Made by a program: the position numbers and the translations under genes. The notes beneath the pieces were generated by a model. It made no database searches and had not been told where the DNA came from. It saw nothing but the letters and a program-made list of their open reading frames with translations. From Apiotrichum sp. Y4204 (lineage: Eukaryota; Basidiomycota; Tremellomycetes; Trichosporonales; Trichosporonaceae), in assembly GCA_025531455.1 (NCBI GenBank), contig JAMYHL010000009.1:558001-622000 (forward strand): a stretch of 64,000 nucleotides of DNA, written 5' to 3'. Each line of letters begins with the position of its first letter. The stretch's first letter is position 1. Positions 19,709-32,610 of the stretch are shown here, piece by piece.

Positions 19709-22700
19709 ATGTTCAGAGCACCCCGCCTCACTTCGACCCCCCTGGCTCGGCGCCTCTTGATGAGGAGCCGGCGCTACCACGATGACGCGAGCTTCGGGTA
19801 CCGCGTGCCCAGCAAGTATACGTTGCCCGACTGTGAGTGCTTGACGGGAGCTCATGGCGTTGAGAAGTCACGCCGAGGACGTGTGATTGAGGCGGAGCTA
19901 ACAGCAGACACTGAGAAGGAGCTCAACAACCGTAACGACAATGCCCAGCTGCTCCGCTATGTCGAGATGGTCCGCCGCCATGGCCACCGCGCTGCCAAGG
20001 TATGGGAATGTCCCAGCATGAGCTGACAGGCAGGTCGACCCCCTGGATTTGATGGAGCGCGAGTGAGTGCAGACGGTCTTTGTGGTATGAGCTTCCTGCT
20101 AACCTCAGCTCTGTTTCGGCTCTTGACCCCTACCGCTACGGTCTCGACGACTCGACGACCTACCCCCTGAACGGCATCCTCCATCTCCCCCAGTCCCCCG
20201 CCGCGCGTGAAGAAGCCGGAGAAGGAACTGACACCGCCCTCCCGCTCAGCGCTATCCAGGACCACCTGATGGGCGTGTACGTTGACCGCATTGGATACGA
20301 GTTCCAGCACTGCCCGGAGAAGGATGAGCGGCTGTGGTTCTCCCACCACCTCGAGACTGGCGCCGCCAGCCCTGCTCTTGAGGGTGAAATTACTCCTGAG
20401 CGCAAGCGTCGTCTCTGGGAGCTCCTCAGTCGCTCGGAGGAGTTTGACCGCTTCATGGGCAAGAAGTTCCCCAACCTAAAGCGCTACGGTGGGTTGACTG
20501 TGTGTGACTGATCTGACGTGTCAGGATGCGAAGGCGCGGAGAGCATGCTCCCTGCTCTTGACACTCTGTTTGAGCTTGGTGCCAATGGTAAGTCTAGGCC
20601 AAGACCGCCAAAAGCTCACAGACAGCCGGTCTTGCTTCAATTGTCGTTTCGCTCCCCCACCGCGGACGCCTCAACCTTCTCACTGAACCCACCCTGCTGG
20701 GCTACAACCCTACTGCCCTGTTCTCCAAGGTCCGTGGCTCGCCCGAGTTTGACCCGTCGACAGCACCTGGCGCGTCCGGCGATGTCATCTCCCACCTGGC
20801 CGCCATCAATGAGCTCGACTACGATGGTAAGGGCATTAAGGTCGAAGTCTTGCAGAACCCGTCGCACCTCGAGGCAGTAAACCCCGTCGCACTGGGAATC
20901 ACGCGCGCCAAGCAGATGCACCTCCTCAAGTCGTCGCCGGCTGAGTGCCAGCTTGGTGACCGCGTTCTTTGTGTCCAGCTTCACGGTGACGCCGCGTTCT
21001 CTGGCCAGGGTGTGGTGGCTGAGAGCCTTGGCCTTAGCGGTCTTCCTCACTACGGCAGTGGAGGCACCGTACACATCATTGTCAAGTGAGTGGGAGTGAT
21101 CAACGTGCATGGTGCAAGTACTGACCAGATAGCAACAACATCGGCTACACTACTCCTGCTACGTTCTCGCGTTCGAGTGTCTATGCTTCGGACGTCGGCA
21201 AGGTGATCGGCTGCCCTATTCTCCACGTCAATGGAGACCACCCCGAGGGTGAGTCCGCTGACCAGTCCGGCAGAACGCATTACTGACAGGCTAGCCGTCG
21301 TTCGCGCTGTGGACGTCGCGTTCCAGTACCGCAATATGTTCCGTAAGGATATTATCATTGACCTGATCTGCTACCGTCGTTGGGGCCACAATGAACTTGA
21401 TGAGCCGGGTTTCACTCAGCGTGAGTGGTGATCGAGGTTTCGCAATCTAACGCATAGCCCTCATGTACGAGAAGATCCGATCGCGCAAGTCGGTCCCTGA
21501 ACTGTTTGAGGAGCGTCTCAAAGTTGGTGTTAAACGTCGGGCGCGATGCTGACATGCCCAGAAGGACAACGTTCTCAGCGAGGCCGATGCCAAGGCTGGT
21601 CGCGAGAAGTACCAGGCTGAGCTCAACGAGGCTCTTGGACAAGTTGAGGGATTCAAGGCCTCCTCGGAGATGCTTGGTGGCAAGTGGAAGGACATCGTGT
21701 GGCCCGCTTCCGCCGAGGCAAAGCCGGACCCCGAGACTGGACTGCCGACTGACCGACTCGCCGAGGTTGGCAAGGCCAGTGTCTCGCTCCCTGACTCCTT
21801 TGTGAGTGATCCGAGACGGACGTATGGTGCGGCAACTGACCAGTGTCTCAGAACATTCACTCGAGGCTTAAGCGTCATGTCAGCGCTCGTCTAAAGGGTC
21901 TCGAGAACAAGGTCGACTTTGCGACTGCTGAGGCGATGGCCTTTGGCACTCTTCTTCAGGATGGCTACGATGTCCGAATCTCCGGCCAGGACGTTGGCCG
22001 TGGTACCTTCTCTCAGCGGTAAGACAGTTTGATACTCTCGATGTCTGTTCTTGCTAACACTGTCAGTCACGCCATGTTCGTTGACCAAAAGGATGAGTCT
22101 TGCTATGTGCCATTGAACGACTCTTTGAAGGCTCCCGGTCGTCTCGAGCTGGCGAACAGTGGGTTGTTCTGTGTGTAGCATGTCCTAACGCATAGGTTCG
22201 CTGAGTGAGATGGCCGTCCTTGGCTTTGAGATTGGCATGTCCTGGGCCAACCCCCGCCTCCTCCCCATCTGGGAGGCTCAGTTCGGTGACTTCAACAACG
22301 GTGCCCAGTCTATGATTGACACCTTCCTTGTCGGCTCCCAGGGTGAGTACCCCCGCTTCTGTTGGTGACTGCGGTGCTGTTTACAGCTCTGGAGAGCTCG
22401 AACGTCGCTCGAAGTGGCACAACCCTCAAAACGAGACTTGGGTGCCACAATTCGAGCGGCTTCCATCAAGTGCCACATTTGGCAGCTGTCAGAAGCGGCA
22501 GCAACATGCCCCAAACATTCGCTAACATTCCCCAGCAAAGTGGCTCAAACAGACCGGTCTTGTGATGCTGCTGCCCCACGGCTATGATGGTGCTGGCCCC
22601 GAACACTCGTCGTCCAAGGTGGAGCGGTTCCTCCAGCTCTCCGATGACGGTGCTGTGACGCCAGCTCACGATGTCAACTTGATCGTTGCCAATCCTTCGA

Positions 22701-23724
22701 CCCCCGCTCAGCTGTACCACCTGCTCCGCCGTCAACTCGCGCGGAACTTCCGCAAGCCACTTGTGGTGGCCTCGCCGAAGGGGCTCCTCCGATCGCCGGT
22801 GAGTGCCTTGGAGTTTGTGCTGGGGTTGTGATGATTGTGGATGGGATTAAAGGAACGGCTATTGTGTAACAGCCCCGCCCGATGCGTCAAGTCGTGCTCC
22901 AATGTGTCAAGAGGAACGATGCCGTTGCTTTTGACCCAACGGGCAAGACTTGCTGTCATCGATGATGATGGCTGTGGTGGAGGCACCTAGATGTGGAATG
23001 GCAGCAACCACCTCCGAGCTCCAGACCATGGCATGAGTCCCTCAATCCATGTTCCTCCAGGACCGGAGGACTACTCAGTCTACATCACAGTCGGGTCAGG
23101 TTGGAATTTCGGAGATGTCTTGCCATTCAGTCGCTCGAGGTGGTTTCGGCATCGTAGTGACCAACCGATGACCTGCCACAAACAACGAAGACTGCGTCTT
23201 CCTTGACGTTGTTGTGAAATTTACCTGATTGGAACCAAACAATGGCCTATCTCGGCTAGTAACAATGGCTGACTTCTTCCCAGGTAGCCGCGTCTCCTCT
23301 TGAAGCTATGGGCCCTGGCACAAAGTTCCAGCCCGTCATTGCGGACGACAATGTGGCGAGCGCAAAGCGCATTGTCATGTGCTCAGGCAAGCACTACTAC
23401 ACCCTTTCGGAAGCCATTGCCAAACAGGGTATCGAGGACATTGCGCTTGTTCGGGTCGAGGAGCTCTCGCCCTTCCCATATGCCGAATTAGAGGAGGTGC
23501 TTTCCAAGACGTCTCCCGATACCCCGGTCACGTGGGCTCAGGAAGAGCCCGCCAACCAGGGCGCTTGGTGGTATGTCCGCCCTCGTCTCGACGAGATTCT
23601 GGCCAAGCGTGGCTCGAAGCCCGCAAAGTATGCGGGTCGCAAGGCTGGCGCGACCACCGCAACGGGGGTTGGCGCATGGCACAAGGCTGAGGTCGAGGCC
23701 ATCGTGCGTGACGCGCTCAACTAG
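19709..23724 (+). CDS. DHTKD1: 2-oxoadipate dehydrogenase E1 component (DHTKD1 type)
   Basis: Fifteen exons give 934 aa; introns are 19833-19907, 20000-20033, 20063-20108, 20489-20524, 20588-20625, 21086-21132, 21249-21294, 21421-21457, 21523-21561, 21802-21851, 22019-22066, 22159-22195, 22343-22535 and 22799-23283. The E1 subunit performs ThDP-dependent decarboxylation of 2-oxoadipate in mitochondrial lysine/tryptophan breakdown. The mitochondrial leader [24 protein letters not shown] is followed by FGYRVPSKY, close to DHTKD1 (FGYR) and lacking the longer N-terminal region of 2-oxoglutarate dehydrogenase. Diagnostic blocks are [38 protein letters not shown], the ThDP-binding [60 protein letters not shown] and [16 protein letters not shown]. 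Length matches human DHTKD1 (about 920) rather than OGDH (about 1000). Intron 9 has a GTTGGT donor; intron 14 is 485 nt. Confidence 0.92.
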
Positions 23725-25609
23725 AAGGCGGAACCTTGTAGACATGTGGTTCCGGGGCACCCCAGATTGTAACAGTACCGAATTAGTTTACCAATGAAGC
23801 TCAAACAGACCAAACAATCCTACGTATGCTCAGTGTGCGGAAGGGAGGTGGCTTGCCGTGTCGGTTTGCCTTATCGCGTACGCAGTCAACAATACCCGTC
23901 AAGGGACATGTACGTGAGGAAATTCAGTGTGTGATTTGGTTGCATGTTCTGCACGTTATCGGTTGCATCTCGGGCGTTACATGACACATTACACAAGGTG
24001 TCTCGGTGCGCGCACAAGCGGTTTAGAGTTGAATGGATGTTGCTATACCGATCGGATCATTTCCTGATTCCCACAAGCCTTTTGGGAGACCGGCCTTATG
24101 CGTGAGCACCCCCCAGACCCACCTACATCCGCTCGATCTTTGGTACGCTTCACACGGACCTGAGGACATTCCGCGCCAGACGACTATGCTGGCGTCCAAC
24201 CGATGCGACATGGAAGACGACTGCCCGGAGTGGCGCCGTGTGGGCCTCAGGCCCAGTAATGTAATCCCGTACGGTGCCCCTCCCCTGACCCTGGGCCGTG
24301 GGTCCCCAGATCCCAAAGCTTGGTTTGGCTCAGGCTTGAGAACGCGGATAATGACAGGTACTGTACTTTGATACCGTTGATAATCCTGGCATTTGTGCAT
24401 TGTGCACACCACGAGCCGGGTTCCTGGGCGATATCCGATCTCCTTGTCGCACGTTGCGTTCCTCGGCTTGGTCCGTTGATCCCTTGGATTGCACGGGTGC
24501 TGGTGGCCACGGTAACTGGATTTTCTTTGCAGGGTATCAAAAGGTGCCAGGGTCGCTCTGCAGATCACTCATGTCGGTCAAAGTTGGCAGGCACAACGCA
24601 TAACGTACATGCTACTCCGTTTTTTTCTCAGTTCAGAAAACTCGGAAACCCTAACCTGCCGGGATACGGCACGGCACGGCATCAACTTTGGGACCAGAAA
24701 TGTTCATATTCCGTTCTCAGGAACACGAGACCCAGAGGTGTTTAGGACAGGGTAAAGAGAGCGATGGATAGTGTGGGTGGAGGGCGCGATTGCCCAAGTG
24801 CCTCTCGAGCCTCGCAAAAGGTATAAGGTCACCGCGCGTCAGGGAACGCAGACATTCCGGCTGCACTGGCCTGTCGTGATGGTGATGGAGAGTGAGCGGG
24901 AAGACCTGTGCGTAAAGAGTTCATGTGTTGCACTGATCCGAGATTTCGGGGGCCTCTGTGACCTGTGCAACATTGCGCGACCACATCATGTAGAGCCAGT
25001 CTGATATCGGGGGGTTATGTCGCTCCGCAGTCGATACCCGCCTCCAGCCCAACCTGCGGCCTGCGGCCTCGTCGGCAGCTGCAGCCATCTCGCAACTCAA
25101 ACCTTGTCTTACTCTCTCCTGTTTTCTGGTTTCCGAGTTAACGATGGAAGGATCTGGACTGCGTGCCGCGAGATCTCAGCTTAACCAGCGCGATATGCGA
25201 TCAGACGGCGTGTCAGTTGAGAGTCACGTTCCACAGGGATGGTCTTGCTGGGCACCCCACTGCGATACCCGCCTATCGTCACTTGTCTCAGTACGGGCCG
25301 GATAGAACGCGGCATGCACAGGTGAGTCGGTCAGGTGGCTTGAGTCGTAGGTGGAGCCGCGCTTCTGATGCATTTGACCGTGATTTAGCGTAACAGATGT
25401 CCACCACATGCGACGCGAAACCCAGCCTAAGAAGCACTAAGAAGCGCCACTTTGCATTGTCGCATCCAGCCTGGAGAGTACGCCTCCTACCCTTGGTCAG
25501 GCTGTGTTCATACAGGGCAACGGATGGATACACTCGAAGTCTCCGTCCGACGTAAGCGTGCTATAGAAGCATCTGCCGTACACCAAGTACACCGAGATGA
25601 GTCGAGCAG

Positions 25610-25643
25610 CGGGATCGGGGGCGGGATCGGGGGCGGGATCGGA
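25610..25643. repeat. 12-bp tandem repeat CGGGATCGGGGG, about 2.8 copies
   Basis: Two perfect units (25610-25621, 25622-25633) and a third that diverges after CGGGATCGG. G-rich and intergenic. Confidence 0.9.
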
Positions 25644-28600
25644 GTGCGAAGAGCCTCCCCCGCAGCCACTTCGGCTGCCGACTGCAAGGATGGGGGGTGC
25701 CGTGCGCCATCCCGGTCAGGATAGCCGGGGTAGTCACCGGCATGGCGTTCCATGGCAGAGCCGGCGGGTAACGACGGCATCCATGTGGGCATTTGCGGGC
25801 CGGGGCCATCGCGAGCAAAATTAAGCTCAACCGCGGCAGACACCGAAGAGAGAGAGAGTCATGTCTTCCACCACAGAATTCTGAGTAGTAGTCTAGTCCT
25901 ATCCTAGGACTGCTAGGACTGCTAGAACTGGTTCCGCGGCGAAAAGAATCCGCAAGGTCCTCACGGTTTTGTGTCATTCGATACTCGTCCTGCTTTTCGC
26001 ATCGGTATCTTCGCGCTTGATTTTCTTGTTTCCTCTTTCCCACAGTAGACCAGGGAGAACAGGGAGCAAAGCGTCGCGCACCTTCTGCATCGTGCGTCAT
26101 GTAGAATTTAGGGAGCACGGGGCTACAAGCGCGTCTTGTCGAGCCGCGGATACCGCTAAGATGCAGTCATTCATGCAAGGCGCAGTTGTGGGTCAGGAAG
26201 GGACCACCGTAAGCGCTGCAATGCCATCGCTCGACGGTAAACATAGAGCAAGACGAGTTCGTCCGATCACTGTGGACATCGGCAATCAAGCTTGAGGCAC
26301 CAGGGCTACAGGAGTGGAGTTGGCCGGACCTGCGAAAAACGTGTCGACGGTGGAATCCATCGTCTTCGGAATGCTGAAGCTTCACATCCAGCTCCACCGG
26401 CCACGTGATGAGCTGGGACAGGTTGAGATTCAGAGTGTGGGAGAGACGGTGATGCTCAGGGCGCGAAAGCGGTTGACAGGACGACGAGCGAGGTCTGTGG
26501 TGGCCGCTATCGGTCCGCACGCAAGCGAGGGCAGCCGCTCATCGCGTGGGCCGCATAGTTCAGGCTCGTGTTCAGTATGGGTCCCAGTTAGCAACTCTAT
26601 TCTGGCTCATTATCTTGTGGTTGTGGCCGGATTTCCACGGTTCCATGCTAGAACCTGGTGGAGCAATGTCGTCGAACCTTGTACAGTACACTACACAGTT
26701 ACAGTATGTGCGGCCAGACACGCCGGACGTTGACTGACAATTGCATATCGCAACGTCACGTGCAGGACCGCGCGCCAAACTCTTATCTGCGTGATCCTGC
26801 GACATGCATGTGAAGGTGGAGTCACATGCAGCAGAGAGCGGTAACGTTACACGTTCTACAGTACCATACAACGTGCTGCGCATGGCGACGAGATGTGAGT
26901 TGAATTGCAATCGGGCTCAGAAAAATCGTATCCGGTGATGCGTAAGGTATGGCTCCGAGGATCCCTTTCGTACGGCTGTACTGTACATTGTAAGTACCGA
27001 AGATTGATGTTGATGTTTGGACCAGCGCCTACGTCGCCTCTGCGCTTCTAACGCTCCTGACGCGTCGCGAGTGGAGCACCATGGGAGCACTTTGGCCATG
27101 CACCCGGAAGTCTGTAGCTGAATCTGGGAGCGCGCAACCATGCTTGTTCTGCTGCCACTTCCCTGACCTAGTTTCGGGTCGGGTTCCCTCCATGACAGCA
27201 AGTGTGGACGGCCATTCAGGGTACGCGTCCAGTCGCTATCGCGGTTCACATGGCCCACTGGTCCAGGATCTTTATATCCGCGTGAGAGTGGGCATTTGGA
27301 CAAAAGGCATTGGCTAAACCATAGATGGAAGCGAGGGACGATATACGAGTGTCGACAGGGCCGCGGTGAGGATTGGACGAGTACTGTAGCGAGGATGCCG
27401 CGAGACTACAGGAACGACAATCAAGGAAAACGGGCAACCATGGGAACAGGCTGGGCACAGGCTGACCTTGATACACCAACTTGCGACGGAGATCCAACGA
27501 GCGGACGTGAGTATGCGTGGATGCGAGGATTTAACGGTGTCCCGGCAATAGCGGTGTGGGAGCGGACAGATACGCACTAGCAAGCCGGCATCAGTGCTGC
27601 AGATCGTCACAGTAGTACCACAGTTTCGAAGCCGGGTCACGAGATCCGCGGATCTCGCAGTGGCTCTGCCCATGGCCACGGTTCGGTTTCGCGATCGGCG
27701 GTCGGGGTTTGTGGATGGTATGTAAGTGCGCTGCGTACATCACAAGTAAAGGACCAAGGACCGCCCTGCTGCCGTACTGTATGTAGCCTAGATGTCGTGG
27801 AACAGTGAGACATGACGCAACTGCCCTGCCATGTCTGAGCGGCACAATGGCAATCCTAGGGTTGGGATCTCCGGTTCCTCCTGTACCGTGATCCAGTGTG
27901 TTCGGTGCCAGTAGTATATTTGTTGTCAATGTCGGTACGAGAGGGAGGGGGGGTGTCACGCTAGAAAACAAGGTTTCAAAATCTCCAGGCACCTTCTGCT
28001 CACCACCCAGCTGGTCGGGCCGGACACGGCCGGTTCGTCACCATTGGCCGTGTGTCCAGGGTTTGGGCAGCCACGGCACCCGAACTTCGAACGTGCAAGC
28101 GTTACTCTTCTGCACTCATGTTCATCCACAGTACGAGATTATCGCGATAGGCGATCAGGCCATGGTACGCGCTTGGCAGCCGCGCCACTCACACGTCGCA
28201 GCCTCCCTCCTAGCTGACCGCCGGGAAGGCTAGGCTGGCCGGCGGGTAGGTTGGTCGTCAGCCGCCGGGCGCTGTGCACCTTGTCCGACGTCGTCAACGC
28301 GTCGGCCAGAATTCAGTGATGTTGTCAGTAAGCGCGCCAGAAAATGGGGTCGCGGATGTCTTTGATGCGATACGGCAGGCTCAGGACGCACTTATGAATC
28401 GCGTGTACTTCGACTGATAAAGCATGACAAAATGTTGCTTACAATCTTCCGAGGAGGAAAGATGTTGGCGTGAGGCTTGTCGTTGATGCAGCTCTCGGTG
28501 TTTCGAGCAGTGCAGGCTCTGATATAGAGATGTGTGGATGGATTCCTCGGCGCCGGGGTCGGAGGATTGCGGTGATGAGTGCGGCGTTGAGTCCGTGATT

Positions 28601-31600
28601 CCCCGTGCCCTGTACTGTATCAATCACCATTTCACCAACAAGGTTTCGGACATGGCAGGGGCCGGGATTCGGAGCCCGGCACTGTCGGCTCGATCGGCTC
28701 TGATCACCAAGCCCAGGGCGTGAAAAGAAAAGCGATCAAATAGAGCTAAGAAATAAACTAATGAGAAAAGGTTAAAAAAAATTCACAACGCGTCGAGACC
28801 AGAGACAACTACGCGCAACATGATTTATAAGTGACCACCGGACGACGAGTGGGAGGCTGACGGCCGGCGGCGGGATACGGCCGTTGCTGAGCAGCTCCTG
28901 GATGGCGTTGAGGCTGTTGCAGGCTATGTTGCAAGTTTAGTCAGGCTCCTCAGCGGCGAAAAGTGGTCAACACAATAGGGGTTTTGTGGACCTCCGTCGT
29001 GCCGGCGGGACAGGGCGAGGAGGGGTTATCATCGTGCGCTGGTTGGCTGTGTCGCGGTGGCGTTAGGGCCTTATGTGCATGTACACCATCATGGTTGTAG
29101 CTTGGGGCAGCTCGGTAGCGGACGATCTTAGTTAGCGAGGGCGCCAGTGATAGTGCGACGGCCGCCGCTCGCGAGTTGCGCCAGAGAATCTAGATTGGGT
29201 GGAGCCAGTCGGATTAAAGCAGGCGGAAGTTAGAAGACTCCGCTCATGTCCAGCAGCTTATCGAGAAACAAATCTAATCAGCGGACTGGTGGATCTCGAT
29301 GTATCCAGGATCGCGCAAACACCCTTCTTGGGGCGCCATCGCTCGCCACTACCAACACGTGATTTGAGTGATGTCCAGACCCCTGCGTGCTCTCGAGCTC
29401 GGCCGCGGCGTAAGGAGGCAACCATATCGATAGGATAAGCCGACATGCACTAGCATGGGAGACTGATGGAGTTGGCGTCTTGAAGTGGAGGCACAAACAA
29501 TATCGTGGCATCGATGGTTGCTCAATCGCTGCATACTGTAGCTGAATTGCTCCGCTAGTCGCGGCGACCAGCAACATTGTAGCCAACTCAGACGATCAAG
29601 TTCGTAGCACTGCCCACGAAAAGCGGAGGGTTGCTAAACTCTCAAATGATCGTGAACACTCTCAGTTTCCAGCCATTTCTAAGGAGGACCGCCTCTCAAA
29701 TATTTTGCCCCAGCGGAGTTGTTGTGGCCGCAAGTCGGAAAGCTTCACCGCCGCTCCGGTGGGAATAAGGGAGAGGTTTGTAAGCATCCACATACCAGAA
29801 GGGAGTAGAGGAACGTCGGGCACCGGGGCGGTATGTATCGATGATATCACGGGCAGCCGATGTTGCTGGTCTGATGTTGCTGATGGCCGTCATCGCCGGC
29901 CGGTCATGGTCGTTTGAGATCATCAAGGTCGGAGTCCGATGTCAGCTGGGCGCCGTGGTGATCGCTCGCGATCGACCGACCAAGAGATGATGGCACCGAG
30001 CTGGCCGGGACCGAAGGACGGCCCAGACTCCTTCGCCGGAGATCTGGAGAGCGGGGCACTCGGCCGCCGGGTTCCAGTGCACCGCGAACGCGTACGCGCG
30101 TACCGCCCACTTGGAATGTAGCAGAATCGGAGAAGCTGACCAGGGGAGGAAGAATTGTCCGCAAATGATCGCGTCCCGAGATTCATCGGTCCCGGTGCAG
30201 ATCATGGTGAGTAATCTTTCCGACAGCGGTGCTGTTCCGGCCGTAGCAAGTAGCAGCTGGACTTTGTCGGACTCGGAAGTGGACACTCCGGTGCGGACCG
30301 GGCGGTGATCGAACGATCAGAGGACGCGGCACTGCCGAGCCTGGGCCGTGGAATGTGGGATGAATGACAGCGGTCGTCGAGGTACGGTATGAACATTCAC
30401 CTACTGAATGGCAGTGCCTGCTGCACCACGCGTATCAACGACGGTTAGTACCCACTTCATCGCCTTGCATCGATTTGTTGGGGATCGGTATCGCTGCTGT
30501 TGGACATTCTTGCAGCCTCTGCATGCTGCAAGTGATCAAGCGACATGCAATGGGTTTCGAAGGTTACCCGCAATCCCCGGACTGGGTCGATCGCCCAGCG
30601 ATCTCGCCGGATCCTCATCTGCGCCAAGCGCGGCCCACTGCTGCACCGCTGCGGCCTGCTCTGCGGACAAACCGCTGTAAAGCGATCCTACTGTTTGGAA
30701 TGCGCTGCACCAACGCGGTCAAGCGTACATGCTCGAGCTATTCTCGCGTCCGAGCATCGCCAGTGCCAGAGTGCCAGTGCATTAACCCGGCTAACCAAGC
30801 TATTCTCGCGGCTATTAAGCTATTCTGGCCCAAAACCGTGTCCGAAATCGCTGCCATCCCTTATCGATTACCTCATGGGCGCGCGTGATCACACGCGACC
30901 CGTGAGCCCCCGCGTGACAACGCTGTGTTTCGGCAAACAGGTCGGAGATGCTCGCAGCTGCGCCGTATCGTATTGTTCGCGTATCGCGTTCGTTTTGTCC
31001 TCCCGTGCACAGCTAAAGTGCTACAGGCTTGTGACACTCGGTCGGCCATGTAAGTGCGCATACCCGCTGCATTCTGTGGATGCTGACAGGTCTACTCGGG
31101 GAATGAGGCGCCGAGGCGTTGGTAACTGACCTGAGTGAGAACGGATCTGCAAGCGTGCCATGAAACTCGCCATGCCGCAGCTCACAACTGAACAATGCAT
31201 TGGCGCATTGGTGTCGCAGCGGCTCTACCCTACACGACCCTCAGCAACCTTCCATGCCCTACCCAAAGTGCCCGGGAAAGCCGCAATGTGCACTGCATCG
31301 AGTATCAAGCGACACAGAGTATGCAGAACCTTTGCCAGAGTACGCAATAGTAGGGTGGGTACCTAACCGGTGCGGCGCCCAGCGGAGTGGCAGGCACATG
31401 GCGTCGGGGAGGCGGGGCTCTACTGCGCACAGCCAAGAGACCCCCCCGCACCCACTGGTACCTCAACAGTGTCTGCAACCCTCCCGTCTCAAACAACACA
31501 CCGGGATCTCAACATCGCACCGGGATCTCAATCTGATACCCGCATGTGCAGTACTGGAACAGTCCCACCGGAACTCGAAGATGTGCAAGCTGCAATACGT

Positions 31601-32553
31601 GATTGTAATGCACATTTCCAACACAGCTCCACGCGGCCAGCCAGGCTCGAGCGTGATCCCGTACCACCAAGACTAGTAGGGGCACGGACTCCTACTGCTT
31701 TCGTGGCGCCGGCCTCCATGCCACACTCGGGCACATCCCACCTCCATGCCGATTCTGTCCATCTGCGCATCTGGCCATCTGGGCATCACATTGTTTATCG
31801 AATGGCTCTGTTTGGTTAGACAAACATCTCCATGGCGGTCATGTTTGGTCATGGGCGAGAACATTGGGACTGCGTGGTACTTGCGTGCTCGACGTATACA
31901 GCAAACACAAACAAAGCGAGCTGATAACGGAAGGTAAAGAAACCGCCATCCCATCCGATGTGGTGGACACTAGTGCAGACTTCCAGGTCCGGTGCCCCGA
32001 CCCAGACCCAGACCCAGGAAAGCGGAAAACATGACGAGCAGCGACGACGACGCAGATGATGGTAATGACGGCGGGGGCGACGTTGATGTTGGTGTCGAGA
32101 TGCATATCTGTGAGAATGTGGCTGGACCAACTTTGGGGTGTGATGTGTGGAGCTTGAAACAAAGGAATAGTATGCCACACTCAAGCATACTCTTAGTTTT
32201 CTCCTGCATTTCGAAAAGCGATTGTGCCTCTTTCATGCTGGAATCAAGGAATGCCGGGAGACTGGATGCGCATGCCTGCGGCGGCGTCCCGGGTCGTTCC
32301 TGCGCGGTGCCGCATCGTCGTCGTCAGTCTTTTACTGCATCGCATAAGCGCATCAGCAGCCTGGCCTGGCATTGCCTCCGCACTCGTGCCGGCGGCGGGT
32401 ACCGTCATCGGGACGGTCGTCGCAAGTTGGGACTGGCTTTGGTGCGATTTTCTGGTAGTCGGTCTGGTTTTCTTTCCTTACTTTTATTATCTTTTTTTGT
32501 TGTTGCCATTTTTTTCCCAGCTTCCCACTCCTCGAATACTCAAGCCAACCTCT

Positions 32554-32610
32554 GCCGTCCCTCGCCGTCCCTCGCCGTCCCTCTCGTCCCTCTCGTCCCT
32601 CTCGTCCCTC
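32554..32610. repeat. Compound tandem repeat: (GCCGTCCCTC)x3 then (TCGTCCCTC)x3
   Basis: Three perfect 10-bp units (32554-32583) are followed directly by three perfect 9-bp units (32584-32610) sharing the CGTCCCTC core. The second array looks derived from the first by loss of one base and then amplification. The strand bias is strongly pyrimidine on the plus strand. Confidence 0.93.

Noticed and set aside
19709..23724. Annotation as 2-oxoglutarate dehydrogenase (KGD1/OGDH)
   Set aside because: The shorter N terminus, FGYR start of the mature protein and block-by-block similarity fit DHTKD1; the longer OGDH N-terminal region is absent.
28655..28720. tRNA-like T-arm (gggattcggagcccgg) in the gene-free island
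   Set aside because: The stretch pairs like a T stem, but no matching acceptor or anticodon stem could be built on either strand. At most it is a decayed tRNA fragment.
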